A DNA stretch of 61,380 nucleotides from Mesotaenium endlicherianum (taxonomy: Eukaryota; Streptophyta; Zygnematophyceae; Zygnematales; Mesotaeniaceae), in contig WELA01008917.1 in assembly GCA_009602735.1 (NCBI GenBank), positions 258,470-319,849 of the forward strand. Direction: 5' to 3'. Below the pieces are notes generated by a model. It did not search any database and was not told the DNA's origin. It worked only from the letters and a program-made list of their open reading frames with translations. The position numbers and the translations under genes are program-made. Below, piece after piece: positions 1 through 11,680 of the stretch. The first letter of the stretch is position 1; each line of letters begins with the position of its first letter.

Positions 1-32
1 GTGGGCGGCGGGGGCTGGCGGCGGCCTGCCAG

Positions 33-1398
33 GTGGACAGCCTGCTGGGCGCGCGGGGAGCGGCGTCAGAGCACGAGGCCACGCGCAAGATGCGCAACGA
101 GTTCATGGCCGCCTGGGACGGCCTGCAGTCGGGCGAGCGCGAGCGCGTGCTGGTGCTGGCAGCTACCAACCGGCCCTTTGACCTCGACGACGCCGTCATC
201 CGCCGCATGCCCCGCCGGTGCGCTAGCTGCCCCTTGTGCTTGCCGCGCACGCACCTCTGCGTGTGGCTGCCCTTGGGGGCAAGTGAGCGTCATTTGTTTT
301 GGGGGCGGGAGGAGGGGGGTGTACGTGTACACGAGTGGGTGTTTTGTGTTGTGTGTGTGCGTGTGTGGATGTGAGCGTGTGTGCGTACCTCTGCATGTGT
401 GTGTGTGTGTGGATGTGAGCGCTCCTCAAAAAAATGCGCGCGCGCGTGTGTGTGTGTGCGTGCATGGGGAGCAGGATCATGGTGGGCCTGCCGGATGCGG
501 CCAACAGGGCCAAGATCGCGCGCATCATGCTGGCGCAGGAGGACCTCGCCGACGGCTTCAGCCACGAGGAGCTGGCGCAGCTCACCGAGGGCTACTCCGG
601 CAGCGACCTCAAGGTCCGCCCCCCCTCCCCCCCCTGGGCGTTCTCCTGCCTCGCCGGCTTCTCCTAGGCATGCTTGTGCTGCCAACCCCGCCAGCTTGTG
701 TATGAGTAGCGCGCGTGTGGCACTTGGTGTCTGTGTGCATTCGTCTGGCTGAGTTTCAGGGCTCCCCTGAAGGCTGGATTCACTCTGTAGTCCCTTAAAA
801 GGGCAGATTATTGGCTCCCCTCCCGCGTCCACACACTCTCCCCTCTCTTTCACTGTCCTGCTCCCCAGCAGCAGTTTCTTTTCAAGCAGTATATGGCAAG
901 AGACGAATCCTGAGCAGGGTCCTCCTTTCAGTCTTGGTGCTGGCAGGAGGCCGTGCCACCTGTTCTCAGGCCCTGAAAGGGAGGGGGGGGGGCACTGACC
1001 TGGCTCTGCATCTTTTCGCACATCTCCACACGCAGCTCCTCCTGTTCTTGAGAGCACGCACTCTGCCAAAGCACCGGCGCTAGCGTCTCCACACAAGGGC
1101 AGGTGCAGAACCAGAACTCGACGTTTTCTCGAGGGAAACCTGTGGTGGTGGGGGGGATGGGTGAGGGGGAGGGGTGTGTCTCTGGGCGAGCAGAATCTGT
1201 GCGTGAGCGCGGCGTACCGGCCCATCCGCGACCTGCTGCACCTGGAGGAGAAGGAGCGCGAGCGCGCGCGGCTCCTTGAGGTCAGCTCCCTGCTCCCTAC
1301 TCCCCTGCTTGCTCCTCCTCCTGCTCCAGCTGCTGCTGCTGCTCCTCCTCCTCCTCCTCCTCCTGCTCCTTCTCCTCTTGCTCCTGCTCCTCCTCCTC

Positions 1399-1430
<32 letters not shown>

Positions 1431-3154
1431 ACTCCTGCGACTCCTGCTGCTACTCCTGCTACTCCAACCCCAGCTCCGGGCCCGGCTCCCGCTCCGTGTG
1501 TAGCTCTGATATTGGTTTTGGCTCGGGTCCGGTTTCAAGCCTGGCTTTGGCTCCAGTTTCAGCGCTACTCCAACTCCGGCTTCCGTTACGACTCCTGCTC
1601 CAGATGTGGCTCTGCCTGGCCTTGCAGCAGCTCCTGGCCCCGCTGTCGAGAATGGTGCTGCTGGTGGCGAGGTGGAGGAGCGCATCTCTGGGGCTGGGAG
1701 AAAGAGGAGGAAGAGTGAATTTGTGTGCGCGTTGAGGAAGAGTGTCTGGGTCTGTCTGTGCTTCTGCAGATAGATGTCAAAATATTCAGATGCGCGTTTA
1801 CCAGGCGCAGATGTGTACAGGAAGACCAGGACATTAGAGAGATGTGTGTGAAAGCTTCTTGGGCCCAGTTCAGCGATAAGTATGGGTGGGACCCAATGGG
1901 ACCAGGATACATGCAGATCTGCACGGCCCTGCCGCAGGGCCTTGTGGCACACCCCTCAGATGTGCGGCTCCTCGACACGCATCGCGGCGCGGTGCTTGAT
2001 TGCGTTCCAGGTGGCAAGTGCGAGCGCCGAGGGGGCCAGCGAGGTGGCGCCCGTGACAGCTTCAGACACAGCAGCTGCAGCCCCACCGCAGCTGAGGCCC
2101 ATCACCATTGATGACTTCAAGCAAGCCATGACTCAGGTCAGGGCCGGCTGCCTCCTCCTTCTTCCCTTCCTCCACCTCTCCACACATCTTTCACCGGCGT
2201 TGCTACTTCGGTTGGTGTCTTTCTTGTTGTTGTTGCGGTGATTGTTGTTACTGTCATTGTGATTTGTTACTGTGCTGCGTGATGTTGTGGCCGTCTTTTG
2301 CTGTTGTTGATAGTGTCATTGCTGCCGTAATTACTGCTGTAACAATCACGGGAAGAGTGCGTGCACACTTGCGCCAGATGGCGTGCATGACCAGTGTGCG
2401 CCGGCCGGCAACCACATCCTTAGCCTTGGCTCTTGGAGCTCGTGGCCTGATCTCAATCTCGATTTCTCTCGTAATTGTGTCATCAGTTGCATGCTTTTCT
2501 TCTGAGCATGTTATCATCAGGCACACACACTGCTACGTTTTTTTTTTCCTTTTGAGCATGTGATGGTCAGGCACTCATTACATACTGCTGCACTGCTTGT
2601 GTGCACTGTCGGCAGCTCACTCACGCTAAATGCTTTGAGACTGTCGCTTAGCGTGTGGTAGAAGGGGCTATTGTTAGAAATAGGCGAGTAATTCTCCCGC
2701 TTCCATAGCTATTGGCCCACTGCTATGGGTCACTCAAGGCTGATACTCAGACTCTTGCCAGGATCAATGAGGAGGTTCCTAGCCAATTGGCCACAGTATG
2801 TGATACTCTTCCCTCCTACCACTCGCATGCCAGCTGCGGATGTCTGGGTCCCCAATTCATTCATTCTGAGTTCTGGGCTGATGACATGTGCTGCTCCTCG
2901 CTATCCTTTGCCTTATCATACGCAAATTGAGCTCGACAGACTCCTGAGGCGCCTTCTACCAAGACCTGATAATTTGTACTTGTGTTTTTTTCCATCCCCT
3001 TCTGTCCCGCTTGAACGATGGCGTATGGGGGCGGCAGGTGGGAGCAAGCGTGGCGCAAGACGCTGAGAGCGTGGTGGCGCTGCAGCGCTGGAACGACCAG
3101 TATGGGGAAGGCGGCTCCCGCAAGCGCCGCACTTTCGGCTTCCTGCACCAGTGA
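33..3154 (+). CDS. AAA ATPase, ATAD1/MSP1-like, 3' part (five exons)
   Basis: Five exons join in frame: 33-217, 475-613, 1194-1280, 2011-2136 and 3038-3154, each with AG/GT borders; all introns are phase 0 except the first (phase 2, giving a split Arg codon). The product starts inside the AAA module just after Walker B (VDSLLGARG), continues through the sensor-1 segment (LVLAATNRPFDLDDAVIRRMPRR), the second region of homology, the YSGSDL motif and the NLC..AAYRPIRDLL lid helix, and ends in GEGGSRKRR and FLHQ before TGA at 3152-3154. This pattern fits the plant MSP1/ATAD1-like meiotic-clade AAA proteins. Family members extract or remodel membrane or microtubule-associated proteins using ATP. 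The N-terminal half, including Walker A, lies upstream of the window. Intron 1 holds a GT repeat and intron 3 a CTC/CTG repeat. A degenerate copy of the 3' half lies at 40720-43678. Confidence 0.88.
340..470. repeat. GT/GC microsatellite in intron 1 of the AAA gene
   Basis: The stretch is a run of GT and GC dinucleotides broken by short interruptions, entirely inside the first intron of the AAA ATPase gene. No function is implied. Confidence 0.85.
1300..1480. repeat. CTC/CTG trinucleotide microsatellite in intron 3
   Basis: Compound CTC, CTG and CTT trinucleotide runs fill the 5' end of intron 3 of the AAA gene. They create spurious poly-Leu, poly-Pro or poly-Ser frames. A shorter version sits at the matching place in the degenerate copy at 40760-40870, so the repeat existed before the duplication. 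Confidence 0.85.
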
Positions 3155-6100
3155 CTCCTCTCTGACAGTCCAAGATGCGGCAGTGGCACCCGCGCCCCGT
3201 GCACTGTTAAGCCCTGCAAGCACGCGCTGCTTGTTCAAAGATTTTGGCCTTCCGCTGCTTACATACATAGGTGAAAGAAGACACTGGTCTCCCTTCAGGC
3301 GGGAGCTCAATAGCTGCTGCGAGACCTTGCCTCTCGGCTATTTTCTTGAAATAAGTTGGGGAGATGCAGGTGCAAATGTAGATGGAGGTGGAGATGCACG
3401 AAGCGTGTGTTGCTGGAAGCTCGCGTTGCTGTCGAACTCTGTACATTGACCGATGTACTACAACATTGAGTGCGGGCCATGCTAACAGACTGTCTTGACC
3501 CAAACGTGTTGGATGGGATCAGAATTGGGTTCGCATGCTCCAAGTTGTGTGTCGGTGAAGAAGAATAAGGTGATGATGTCCTTAAGTGGAAGAATATATG
3601 TAGGAGGGTTTTCTCATGGGATGCACCGAGCCACTAGGCGTAAATAAATCGGGTTGCTTACTCGAGCAGTAGTACAAGGCTAATAGCACAGAGGCACCTA
3701 GAGTTTAGGGAGTCCGTACGCCACAGTAGTGTCTCCAGTCCAAAGTTGAGGGACAGATTACTTCTGGTCCGAATGTCAACATAACTCTAGCAGAGACCCG
3801 GACAATTTAGGAACATGGTATAGGCGTCGTACCAATTTCTGGGAATATTTACAAGGCAGAAGCTAGTCTTGTGAGGCAGAATTGCTTGTAGATCTTGCAA
3901 CTATTATGCAAACGGCTTCAAGCTTAGCCACCACATTACACATGATGCAACATACATATGTTGATCAAATGGAGCTATGATAAAGCATTGGAGTGCATAA
4001 AGAAAAGAGGTAATGCAGGTGGAGAGATGGCTTGAAGATCGTTCAACCTTGTGAAAGAGCTAGTGTTGGCAAAGCTATTGGTGGTCCAATGCTGCGTTGC
4101 GACACTTGATGCAACTTTATCCTTTGCATGTTCGCTGTGCTTTATAAAAGTAATGTGTACCATCGGAGCTGTTGGCGGTTATGTACATTGATAAAGTGCA
4201 CACATGCTCATTGTAGGATGTTCTGTAATTGTGTTATATTGTGGCAAGTTCTGGAATCGATGAACGTTGCACAATGAAAAAAAGAATTACCCCCAACTTT
4301 GCCGAGTTTTAACAGCCCCCCAATTCACCTGCTTCACGTGGTCCCGCGAGCACACCACAATGGCAACTTCAAGTCACTTTAGAGCGCAATAATTTGAAGT
4401 CCAATCACTATGACAAATGGGTGGTTGTCGTTTTGCTATTTGTTTCGCTAGAGATAACAATAATGAGTCATTATATGTATGTGCAAGATGGTGACTGACA
4501 GACGTCAAAGGCGCAAAGCAGGTGGCAGCCAAGAAAGAGAGAGGGACAGCTAGTGCCCACACGTCCTCAATGCCACCTCCTCGAAAACTTTCAGAATGAC
4601 AGCATGTGCTCCTGAAAGCTAGCAGTGCAGGGGGAATGAAAAGTGTCTTTGGCTCGCCTGCCCTCCCCCGTGCCACATCAGGGCAGACAGGCTGCTGCAC
4701 GCGGCCCCAAGGGGGGAATACTAAGCCTGGCTGTTATAGACGCTGACGACCTCACCAGCCAGAAACGCCAGCAACACATCCCGTACAAAGTCTAAAGAAC
4801 ATTGACAAAGGAGCGAAGCTCCAGAGTGGGGGTTGGGGTGGGGGTGAGAAGGTCAAGCGGGAAAGAGAGGGGGAGGGCTGAGGGGGATGTTGAGGGGAAG
4901 GAGACAGCTTACAGAGTGATGGACATGGCTGCTGCCACTATGCATAGCAGTGCTTGTTCACAAGAGCCCCGCATTCAGTCATCATAACGGCGGGCGTGTG
5001 TATGGCACCGGCAGGCTCTATGTGCATCCAGAGCATGCTTGGTGTCACCATGCTGGCTGGCGGACGCCACACCCGCCCTCCTAAATCGCTCTCTTCTTCA
5101 TTGCTGTTGGCAGTCGCAAGCAGGAAGGCACGCTGTTGTTTCTTGAGTTCCAGCAAGCCACAGAGCACATAGTGGGAGCTTAGCTGAATGCTCATTGCTT
5201 AAGCACGGTGCCGCAATGCCAGTGGAACCATTAACTGCCCCGGTCTGGCACGCGCCCGTACATTGATATGCCAGCCCTGACTTACTGTCAAGCATGAGAA
5301 CGTACAAAGTTCACGGAGCTGACAGATGCGAGTGCCTAGAGGTGCAACTCCAAGAGCTGCAGCCGATTTTGTCACTGCGATCTCTTCTCAGTTGACGATG
5401 GCTGCTGTCACACACACCAGACGGGGAAAAGCAGGATGTGCAGACCCCTTACCTGCTGATATTCAGTATGCAGCACCACCACAGGAGGGAGAAGGTGCTG
5501 TCTTGTTGTTGCTGCTGCTCCAGGCTGCTGTCCACTTCTCTGACAGCATGTGTTGCCAGGGGTCTAGCTGTACCCACTGCCAAATGACACCATCTCATTC
5601 AGGCAATAGGCAGCCTCTCCTCAATGCTTTGCTTGCTCGGTAGGAAGCAGGCGAAAGTTCTGCTGCCTCTAGCAGGGGTTGGAAACACACTCGCGCAGTC
5701 CGCCACGCCAAGGCGTGCCAGCCAGCCAACTCGCAGCACGATGTGTTTTCTCAATGTCCCGGTGACGCCTCATGGGACCATTGCAACGCCATCCTTGCTG
5801 CTGCTCTCTTTAGTTGTCGGACAGTCTAACCTCGTCATCTCTTGGTAGCTGCACACATACAAGCACCAGCGGCCACTTTCTGTTAGCCAGCCAGCCAGAC
5901 CGTGTGTGGGAGTGCCTCCTGCAGGACTCCTGTCACGGTGTGATTGTGTCAATAACAGGGGGGCACGAACTGTTGAGCCCAGCAAGATTGGGAGTGTAAA
6001 ACCTCAGGCAGCCCCGGCAACTGCGCCGACTCTCAAATCCAGCCAGATAGATGCACTCCCAGCCCACTACTTTGTGTGGGCAGGGCTAGATTCAGGAATA

Positions 6101-6478
6101 GGAGGATATGGGAAGCATACATCCAAAGCTCCACGTCTGAAGGACCTGCGCTTCCAGCACCAGCTTGCTCTCAAGAGGCTTACAGAGCTCTTGTCAGTAA
6201 TCTCACACCTCTCGGCTCCTATCTGACACGTCCTGCAGTCTCAGGTGTCAGACACCCAGCCTGCCTATACCGCCAGCCTGGACTGCCAGCAGCCAAGAAC
6301 AGCAGCAGAACAGAGCCACAGTGCCTGGGGTGCTCCTGCCCCAAAGGCGGCAGCAAGCGGAGCATTAAACCTTGACGGCTAGAGTCCCCACTGCTGGTCT
6401 GTCCCGCCAAGCCCGGCCCAAACACACCGGCGGTGCCCCTGCCACAGGGCCCAGCCATCACAGGGCCCAGCCATCAGG
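3155..6478. other. Intergenic region between the AAA gene and the mTERF gene
   Basis: Positions 3155-4476 are the 3' flank of the AAA gene and are alignable to 42350-43678, so they belong to the duplicated block rather than to a separate gene. From 4477 to 6478 only short open frames occur. One on the minus strand, 4938-5195 (85 codons), has a plausible composition (ELKKQQRAFLLATANSNEEE) and could be an exon or part of a transcript, but no family is recognised and no splice partner was found. Confidence 0.5.
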
Positions 6479-7923
6479 CTATCCTTGGCAAACCTACACT
6501 CACATGCACGAGGAGGAGGAGGAGGCAGAGAAAGTACCGGAGGAAGAACAAGGGGAGAGCAGGCTGACGTTAGGCACGCAGTTACCTGCGTCCAGCGCGC
6601 CAAGCTCCGCTGGAACTTGTCGTTGCTGTAGCAGAAGATCGTGCTGAGCGAGAACTTGTGCGCGAGGCCGTGGCGTTCAAGGGCAGCGAAGCGCGGCTTC
6701 AGCACGCGCTCCAGGCTCTTTGTGAGGACTACCACACTCACCACTAGCTCCTCCTTGCTCCTGCCCATCACCCCGGTGACAAACTCCAGCTTTTTCTGAA
6801 GGGAGGGCCCCGTGATCAGCAGCAGCCCGGGCGTCTTCAGCACAATCTCAGCGGCAGTGGGCCCTCCGAAGGTGTCCGCAAGCCACCTGTAGCTCGACCC
6901 CAGGCTCTCGGACTTGGCGCGTAGGAGGCGCGGATTCTTGATAACGAAGGTCACCAGATCCACCCCCGGAAGCATATCTCTCAGAGTCTTGAAACTCTGC
7001 TTGTACAACTCGACCTTGCGCGTCAGGAGGTGAGGGTCCACAGTGATGGCGCTTTTGGCTGCATCCTCACCCAGCGTGTCCACCAGCCATTTGAGGGCGG
7101 AGGCAGTCACAGCAGGGCCCGAAAACATTAGGTGTGGATTCATGTCCAGAAATGGACCTATGTCCTCCACTTCCAGAGCTCTCCTGAGAGCCGCAGCCTT
7201 CTGCGCCAGACGTGCAGTGCTGTACCCAAGTAGTCTCGGGAATTTCCCTACAGCATCGCCTACATCTTGCATTCCCACATCGTCCTTAAGGTAGGCTACT
7301 GTTGTCCTTAAAGAGTCGACCTTCCTACGGAGGATGTTCTGAGCGAATGAGAGGACCTTGGAAGGACGGACTATCTTCAATTCATGTTTTAAAAACTGGA
7401 CGATCTCAATGCAACCCTGGGGATCCTTCACGGTCAGGATGCAAGGATCGTTTTTGAAATACTTCCCCACTTCTCTGTGAGTCAAATTGCAGGCTAGAAG
7501 GCTATCTATTAGCTCCTGCACATTCATAGCATGTACCCTTTTCTTTGCAAAGGAACTGCCATAGAGGGGTCTGTTCTTCATGACTATTGCCTCGACGTCC
7601 TTCTTGGACAAGTGTAGCTGCAGCAGTGCCTCCACAATGCTGGCAGCTCCTAAGCCAGGCTCCTTGTCTGAGAACAGCTTGCGCAGTCGGGCGAGGACCC
7701 TCTTGACATGGGGCTTGTTTGTCAGGTCAAGCCGAAAGTCCGCCTCCTGCGTTTCCTCTTCAGCATCTTTTGGCCTAGCCTGCGTCAGCAACCTTATGAA
7801 GTATCTCCCTTCGGGAAGAGAAGGCTGAAGCTGCTCCTTCTCCGCAGAAAGGAAGGTGGTATTGACTGGGATACTGCAGCCACTGTTTGGAGAAAAAGCA
7901 CTTGCTGTGAACAATTTCTTCAT
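6479..7923 (-). CDS. mTERF-family protein (organellar)
   Basis: The main exon is 7923 down to 6586 (446 codons). A donor (gtaact) follows WTQ, and a candidate terminal micro-exon at 6493-6479 encodes V-C-Q-G then stop after a tgtag acceptor, leaving a 92-bp intron. If the intron is retained, the frame runs to 6379 with low-complexity residues. The protein shows repeated mTERF helices, with leucine-proline spacing such as KYFKNDPCIL, GKFPRLLGYS, DMNPHLMF, TVDPHLL, VIKNPRLLRAK and LKTPGLLLITG. The first 40 or so residues are Ser/Thr/Phe-rich and low in acid, fitting an organelle transit peptide. mTERF proteins bind organellar nucleic acid and affect transcription, splicing or translation. Start Met at 7923 is the first in frame; an upstream exon is possible. 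The micro-exon is inference. Confidence 0.85.
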
Positions 7924-8508
7924 GAAGCCTTCAGCTAAATACTTCCAGCTTCTTGAGGCCAGAGGAAGGGCCTCACGTGAAGGGTTGTCTGCTGCACACA
8001 GTGAATTTCACACAAAAAAGACGAGTCAAAGATCAGACGGTGTCCAAGCTCATGCAAGTCTGCCAAAAAACAGTGCAATTTGGTATTCACACGTCAATGG
8101 CTTCTCCTGCTGCTGACCAGACATACAACAAGAGGCAACTACTTCACATGTGGTCCTCAGATACGCTTACCCATCTGGAAGTCAATAGTCCTTTGTGATT
8201 CATTTGACAAGGCACCATCTCTGCACGTACTTTTGACATATGAGGATGGTAGAAGATGACGTGATATCAGAACGTTCCTCGCTGACCAGAGAACTCGACC
8301 ATGATGGTTCATTCAGTCGTCAAGCTCACAGAAGAAACGGTTTGTACAGCAATCAGCAAATGAAGTACCGTATACGAGGTGGGGAAGCTGCACTACGATT
8401 AAACCAAGACGATAAGATTTGAAAAAAGGCGTCCAAAAAGGGCCATAGGACAAGTTCAAAGGAGACTTTGTGCTAGACAGTACACTTATATGCTTCAAAA
8501 ATCTACCC
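7924..8508. other. 5' flank of the mTERF gene
   Basis: This is the upstream side of the minus-strand mTERF gene and should contain its 5' UTR and promoter. No TATA box, further exon or other gene could be identified with confidence. Confidence 0.4.
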
Positions 8509-8513
8509 AAACT

Positions 8514-8879
8514 GCAGGTCAGGTGGATAGTTTACGTGAAGAGTGTAGGCAGAATTTGAAGCGATGCCACCCCCCAAAAAGGGCACTTTTGTGTGCCTGC
8601 CTCTAGACCACAGTCGGCCAGTGCCCACACCCCAGCGACCAGTTTCTCACTGCAGCACACCACAGGACCGTACTTGATCGAATGTCACGGGAATTCATAC
8701 GATATGTATGTACGGAAAATGTACGAGAGCGCGAGGCATTGACATGTTTGAGCCCAAATTGCCATACGATCCATCGCCCACGTGTACGGGACGATCCAAA
8801 ACAGGATCCAGGCTGATCCAGGCCGCGGCAGGTTTCGTTCGCGCTGCGCCCGGACGGGGACAAACATTGTCAGAGGCAA
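8514..8879 (+). repeat. Left long inverted repeat (366 bp)
   Basis: It is the inverted partner of 13589-13964, with over 90% identity by eye. The only evident length difference is one missing 10-bp unit (ggatcagcct), present twice here and three times in the right copy. It contains no coding signal. Confidence 0.8.
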
Positions 8880-9459
8880 TTGTTTGTCTCCAGGGTTAGG
8901 ATTTGTTCCTATAGAAATTTAACACGCAAAATCGTTAATTGAAAATGTTAACGTTGAGTTGCCTCGACATTACACCAAATTGTCGATGGTATTTAAGATA
9001 TACAAAAGCGTGCAAATTTGTACTCTTTTGATGTGCGGGTTTATATCACTTGGAGTTGAACAAAGAAATTGTTTGCTTAATTTAGTGAATTGAGCGCTGG
9101 TAATGCACGAACAAAGTAATACTATAAACCATAGCTTGGAGTCTATGGAAGACGTATCCCATATATTTTTTTGAAAGCTTAAAATTAATGAGGTTAGAAG
9201 GTGTGCCTAGCTGCGCAGAGACTAGGAAGTAAGAAGGAGTTATTGAGTAATAGAGCTCACTTGAAGCGGTTGGCCAAACTTAGCAACATGGAGGACGGGT
9301 ATGTGTCATTTGGTCAATTGGAAGGCTGGTTGATTGGAGCAGAGATTATGCTAGACATTGGAAGTCGCTGTGGGGAGGGAGGTTCTTTGTTTGCATTTCA
9401 CAAAGTGAGTGGGCTGAGGATGGTGGTTACAGCTTGTTGATTCAACCAATTGTAATACT

Positions 9460-10160
9460 TAATTAGACATACACTATCATAATTATTTACAATTTAGTTA
9501 CTAACCTAGCCAAGTGTGACAGGCTAAAGTCTATCTAAGTCATCTTATTGATAAGTTCTTTGACAGCCAGCTCATCGTCTTAAAACGAACTAGCGGATCG
9601 CCTAGCGATGCATCTACGGTGAACACTCAATTGCCACCTAAATGGATAGTATTTCACTAATGGTATTTCATATAACATTCAAAAAGTACAAAGCTTATCA
9701 CCACAAACAATTTCAACTTAACTCAATGGTCATACGCTGGTAATAGTCTAATAGAGCATCAATCATGCAATCAGTGAATTCATAATTAAGCATAAGTTTG
9801 TGTTACGTCGTCATCCTCAGACTCTAATGTTCCCTCCGTGGTCTCCACAAAAAGCTGTTCTTGTCACGAATGCCAAAATCAATAGCAATCCTAGCACACG
9901 TTCATGGAATGCATTTCAATGTTCAATGGCAACGTAATAGCATCGCCTAAACAGGATTTAACCATGTCGGTAACCTTGAGTGACCAAATTCACACCCATC
10001 TCTTAACGCTCCGAGTTGCCATCCGTCTAAGGCGTCATTTGGTCATTCATCTAGCATATCACAATAGATGATGTTATTAGGCAAGGTGCTAGTTTGGTTT
10101 AAGGTCGTCAGCTGGCTGTCAAAAAATATGTGAGCAAATTGACTTAAATAGACTTCAACT
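9460..10160. repeat. Decayed A-family LTR fragments, head-to-head pair
   Basis: About 9460-9640 resembles the 5' half of the A-family LTR (17605-18275, 39246-39951) in plus orientation, with the tell-tale tcttattgataagttc/tttgacagcca stretch. About 9690-10160 resembles the same LTR in minus orientation. Both are strongly diverged. Confidence 0.55.
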
Positions 10161-10334
10161 TCACACATACATTGGGCAAGGGTGATACGAAGGCGCACAA
10201 AAGGGATATAGATTGGGTGAAGATGGCCCCATTTACGCCCTATGTAACAATGAGCAGCGAGAAACTACGAGATAAAACTCTTTCTTTGTCAATTGATGGC
10301 TCGAACCAAATCCTCGTTGTTGCCTCAATATATT

Positions 10335-11343
10335 GAATTATTGTAAATTATTATAGCAGACTAAAGCTAATCAAATGTTACATTGAAATGAATCGACATA
10401 TCTAAATATAATGACTCGATCGATAGCAGCAGGCTAAAGTCAACTCAAGTCAGCTTGCTGACACATTCTTTGACAGCCAACTGACCACCTTAAGCGTAAC
10501 TAGCGAAAAGCCAAGCAATGCATTGAAGTGTGATTTACATGAAAGGCCAAATAACGCCTTAGGCAAATGATACTTCGGGTTGATGGGAGATGGCTATGGA
10601 TTTGGTTAGCCGAGGTCCTACAAACGTGGTTGACCCCCGACTTACTTATAAGCAACTTAACAATTAATAAAAGATCTTCACATCATCAAGTAATCTTTAT
10701 GGTGTTTTCTGATCAACTTATTAATCAGCGAGCGAGGGCACAACCAACGTAAGCAATACACACAAGTCAACGAGCATTAATTATAGAATCAATAAACTCA
10801 TACATAAACAAGGTTAGTAAGTAGTTCGTGCAACGGCTTGCAGACTTATATTCAAATATTGTCTCAATAGTCTGTACAAAGAGTTGGCCTTTTTTTCGAA
10901 TACCAAATTCCGTATTAATACCTAGCATATGTACATGGAAAGAGTTTTACTGATCACCGGGTAGTGCGATGGCACTGCCTACTTGGAAGTTAACTACGTC
11001 GGCAGGACCATGGCTAGCCAGATCCACAGCCATCTCGCATTATTCCAAATTGCCATCCGCCTAAGGCGTCATTAGGTCATTTATCTAGCATATTACACTT
11101 AGATGCATTATTAGACAGTTCGCTAGTGTTGCTTGAAAGTTGAGGTGATCAGTTGAGTGTCAAAGAATGCGTCAGCAAGCAGATCTAAGTTGACTTCAGC
11201 TAGCTGTCTTTAGCAGAATGATCATACTGAATAAAAGTTTAAGTCCAGCCGACTGAGTATTAACTGAAGTTTAGCAAATTGGACTTATTTTAGTACTGCA
11301 TTTGATTGAATCATTATATCTAACTATTTACAAATAAATTACA
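10335..11343. repeat. A-family LTR: plus fragment interrupted by a minus-strand copy
   Basis: Positions 10335-10640 match the first part of the A-family LTR in plus orientation. From about 10645 to 11343 the same LTR is present in reverse, from aacaattaataaaagatc to its TG end. Shared landmarks include tgacacattctttgacagc, gtacatggaa and ggtcctac. A solo LTR nested in an older copy is the likely history. Confidence 0.6.
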
Positions 11344-11349
11344 GGAAGT

Positions 11350-11680
11350 AATGCTCACAACTCAAATGCTAGTAGGGAGCATCATTCATGCAATCACTAT
11401 ACTCATACATACAAAAGGCTAATAAAGTATTCTTGTAACTGCTTGCAGCCTTGGATTTCGATATTCCCTCAGCAGTTTGTACAAAGAGTTGGCCTTGTTT
11501 TTAAACGCCAAACACGATAGCAATCTTAGCATATGTACATGGAAAGAGTTCTACTGTTCAACGACAACTACCAGGGCACCATTTGGAGTTAATGACGTTG
11601 GTAAGACCTTGGCTGATCAAATTTTCAGCCATCTCCCATCATCTCAAATTGCCATCCGCCTAAGGCATCATTTGGCCTAG
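11350..11680 (-). repeat. A-family LTR fragment, minus orientation
   Basis: It shares the caaagagttggcc, catatgtacatggaaagagtt and gccatccgcctaaggc landmarks with the neighbouring copies but is truncated at both ends. Confidence 0.55.

Noticed and set aside
1276-1503. Poly-Leu, poly-Pro and poly-Ser/Arg frames as genes
   Set aside because: They are readings of the CTC/CTG repeat inside an intron whose exons are clear.
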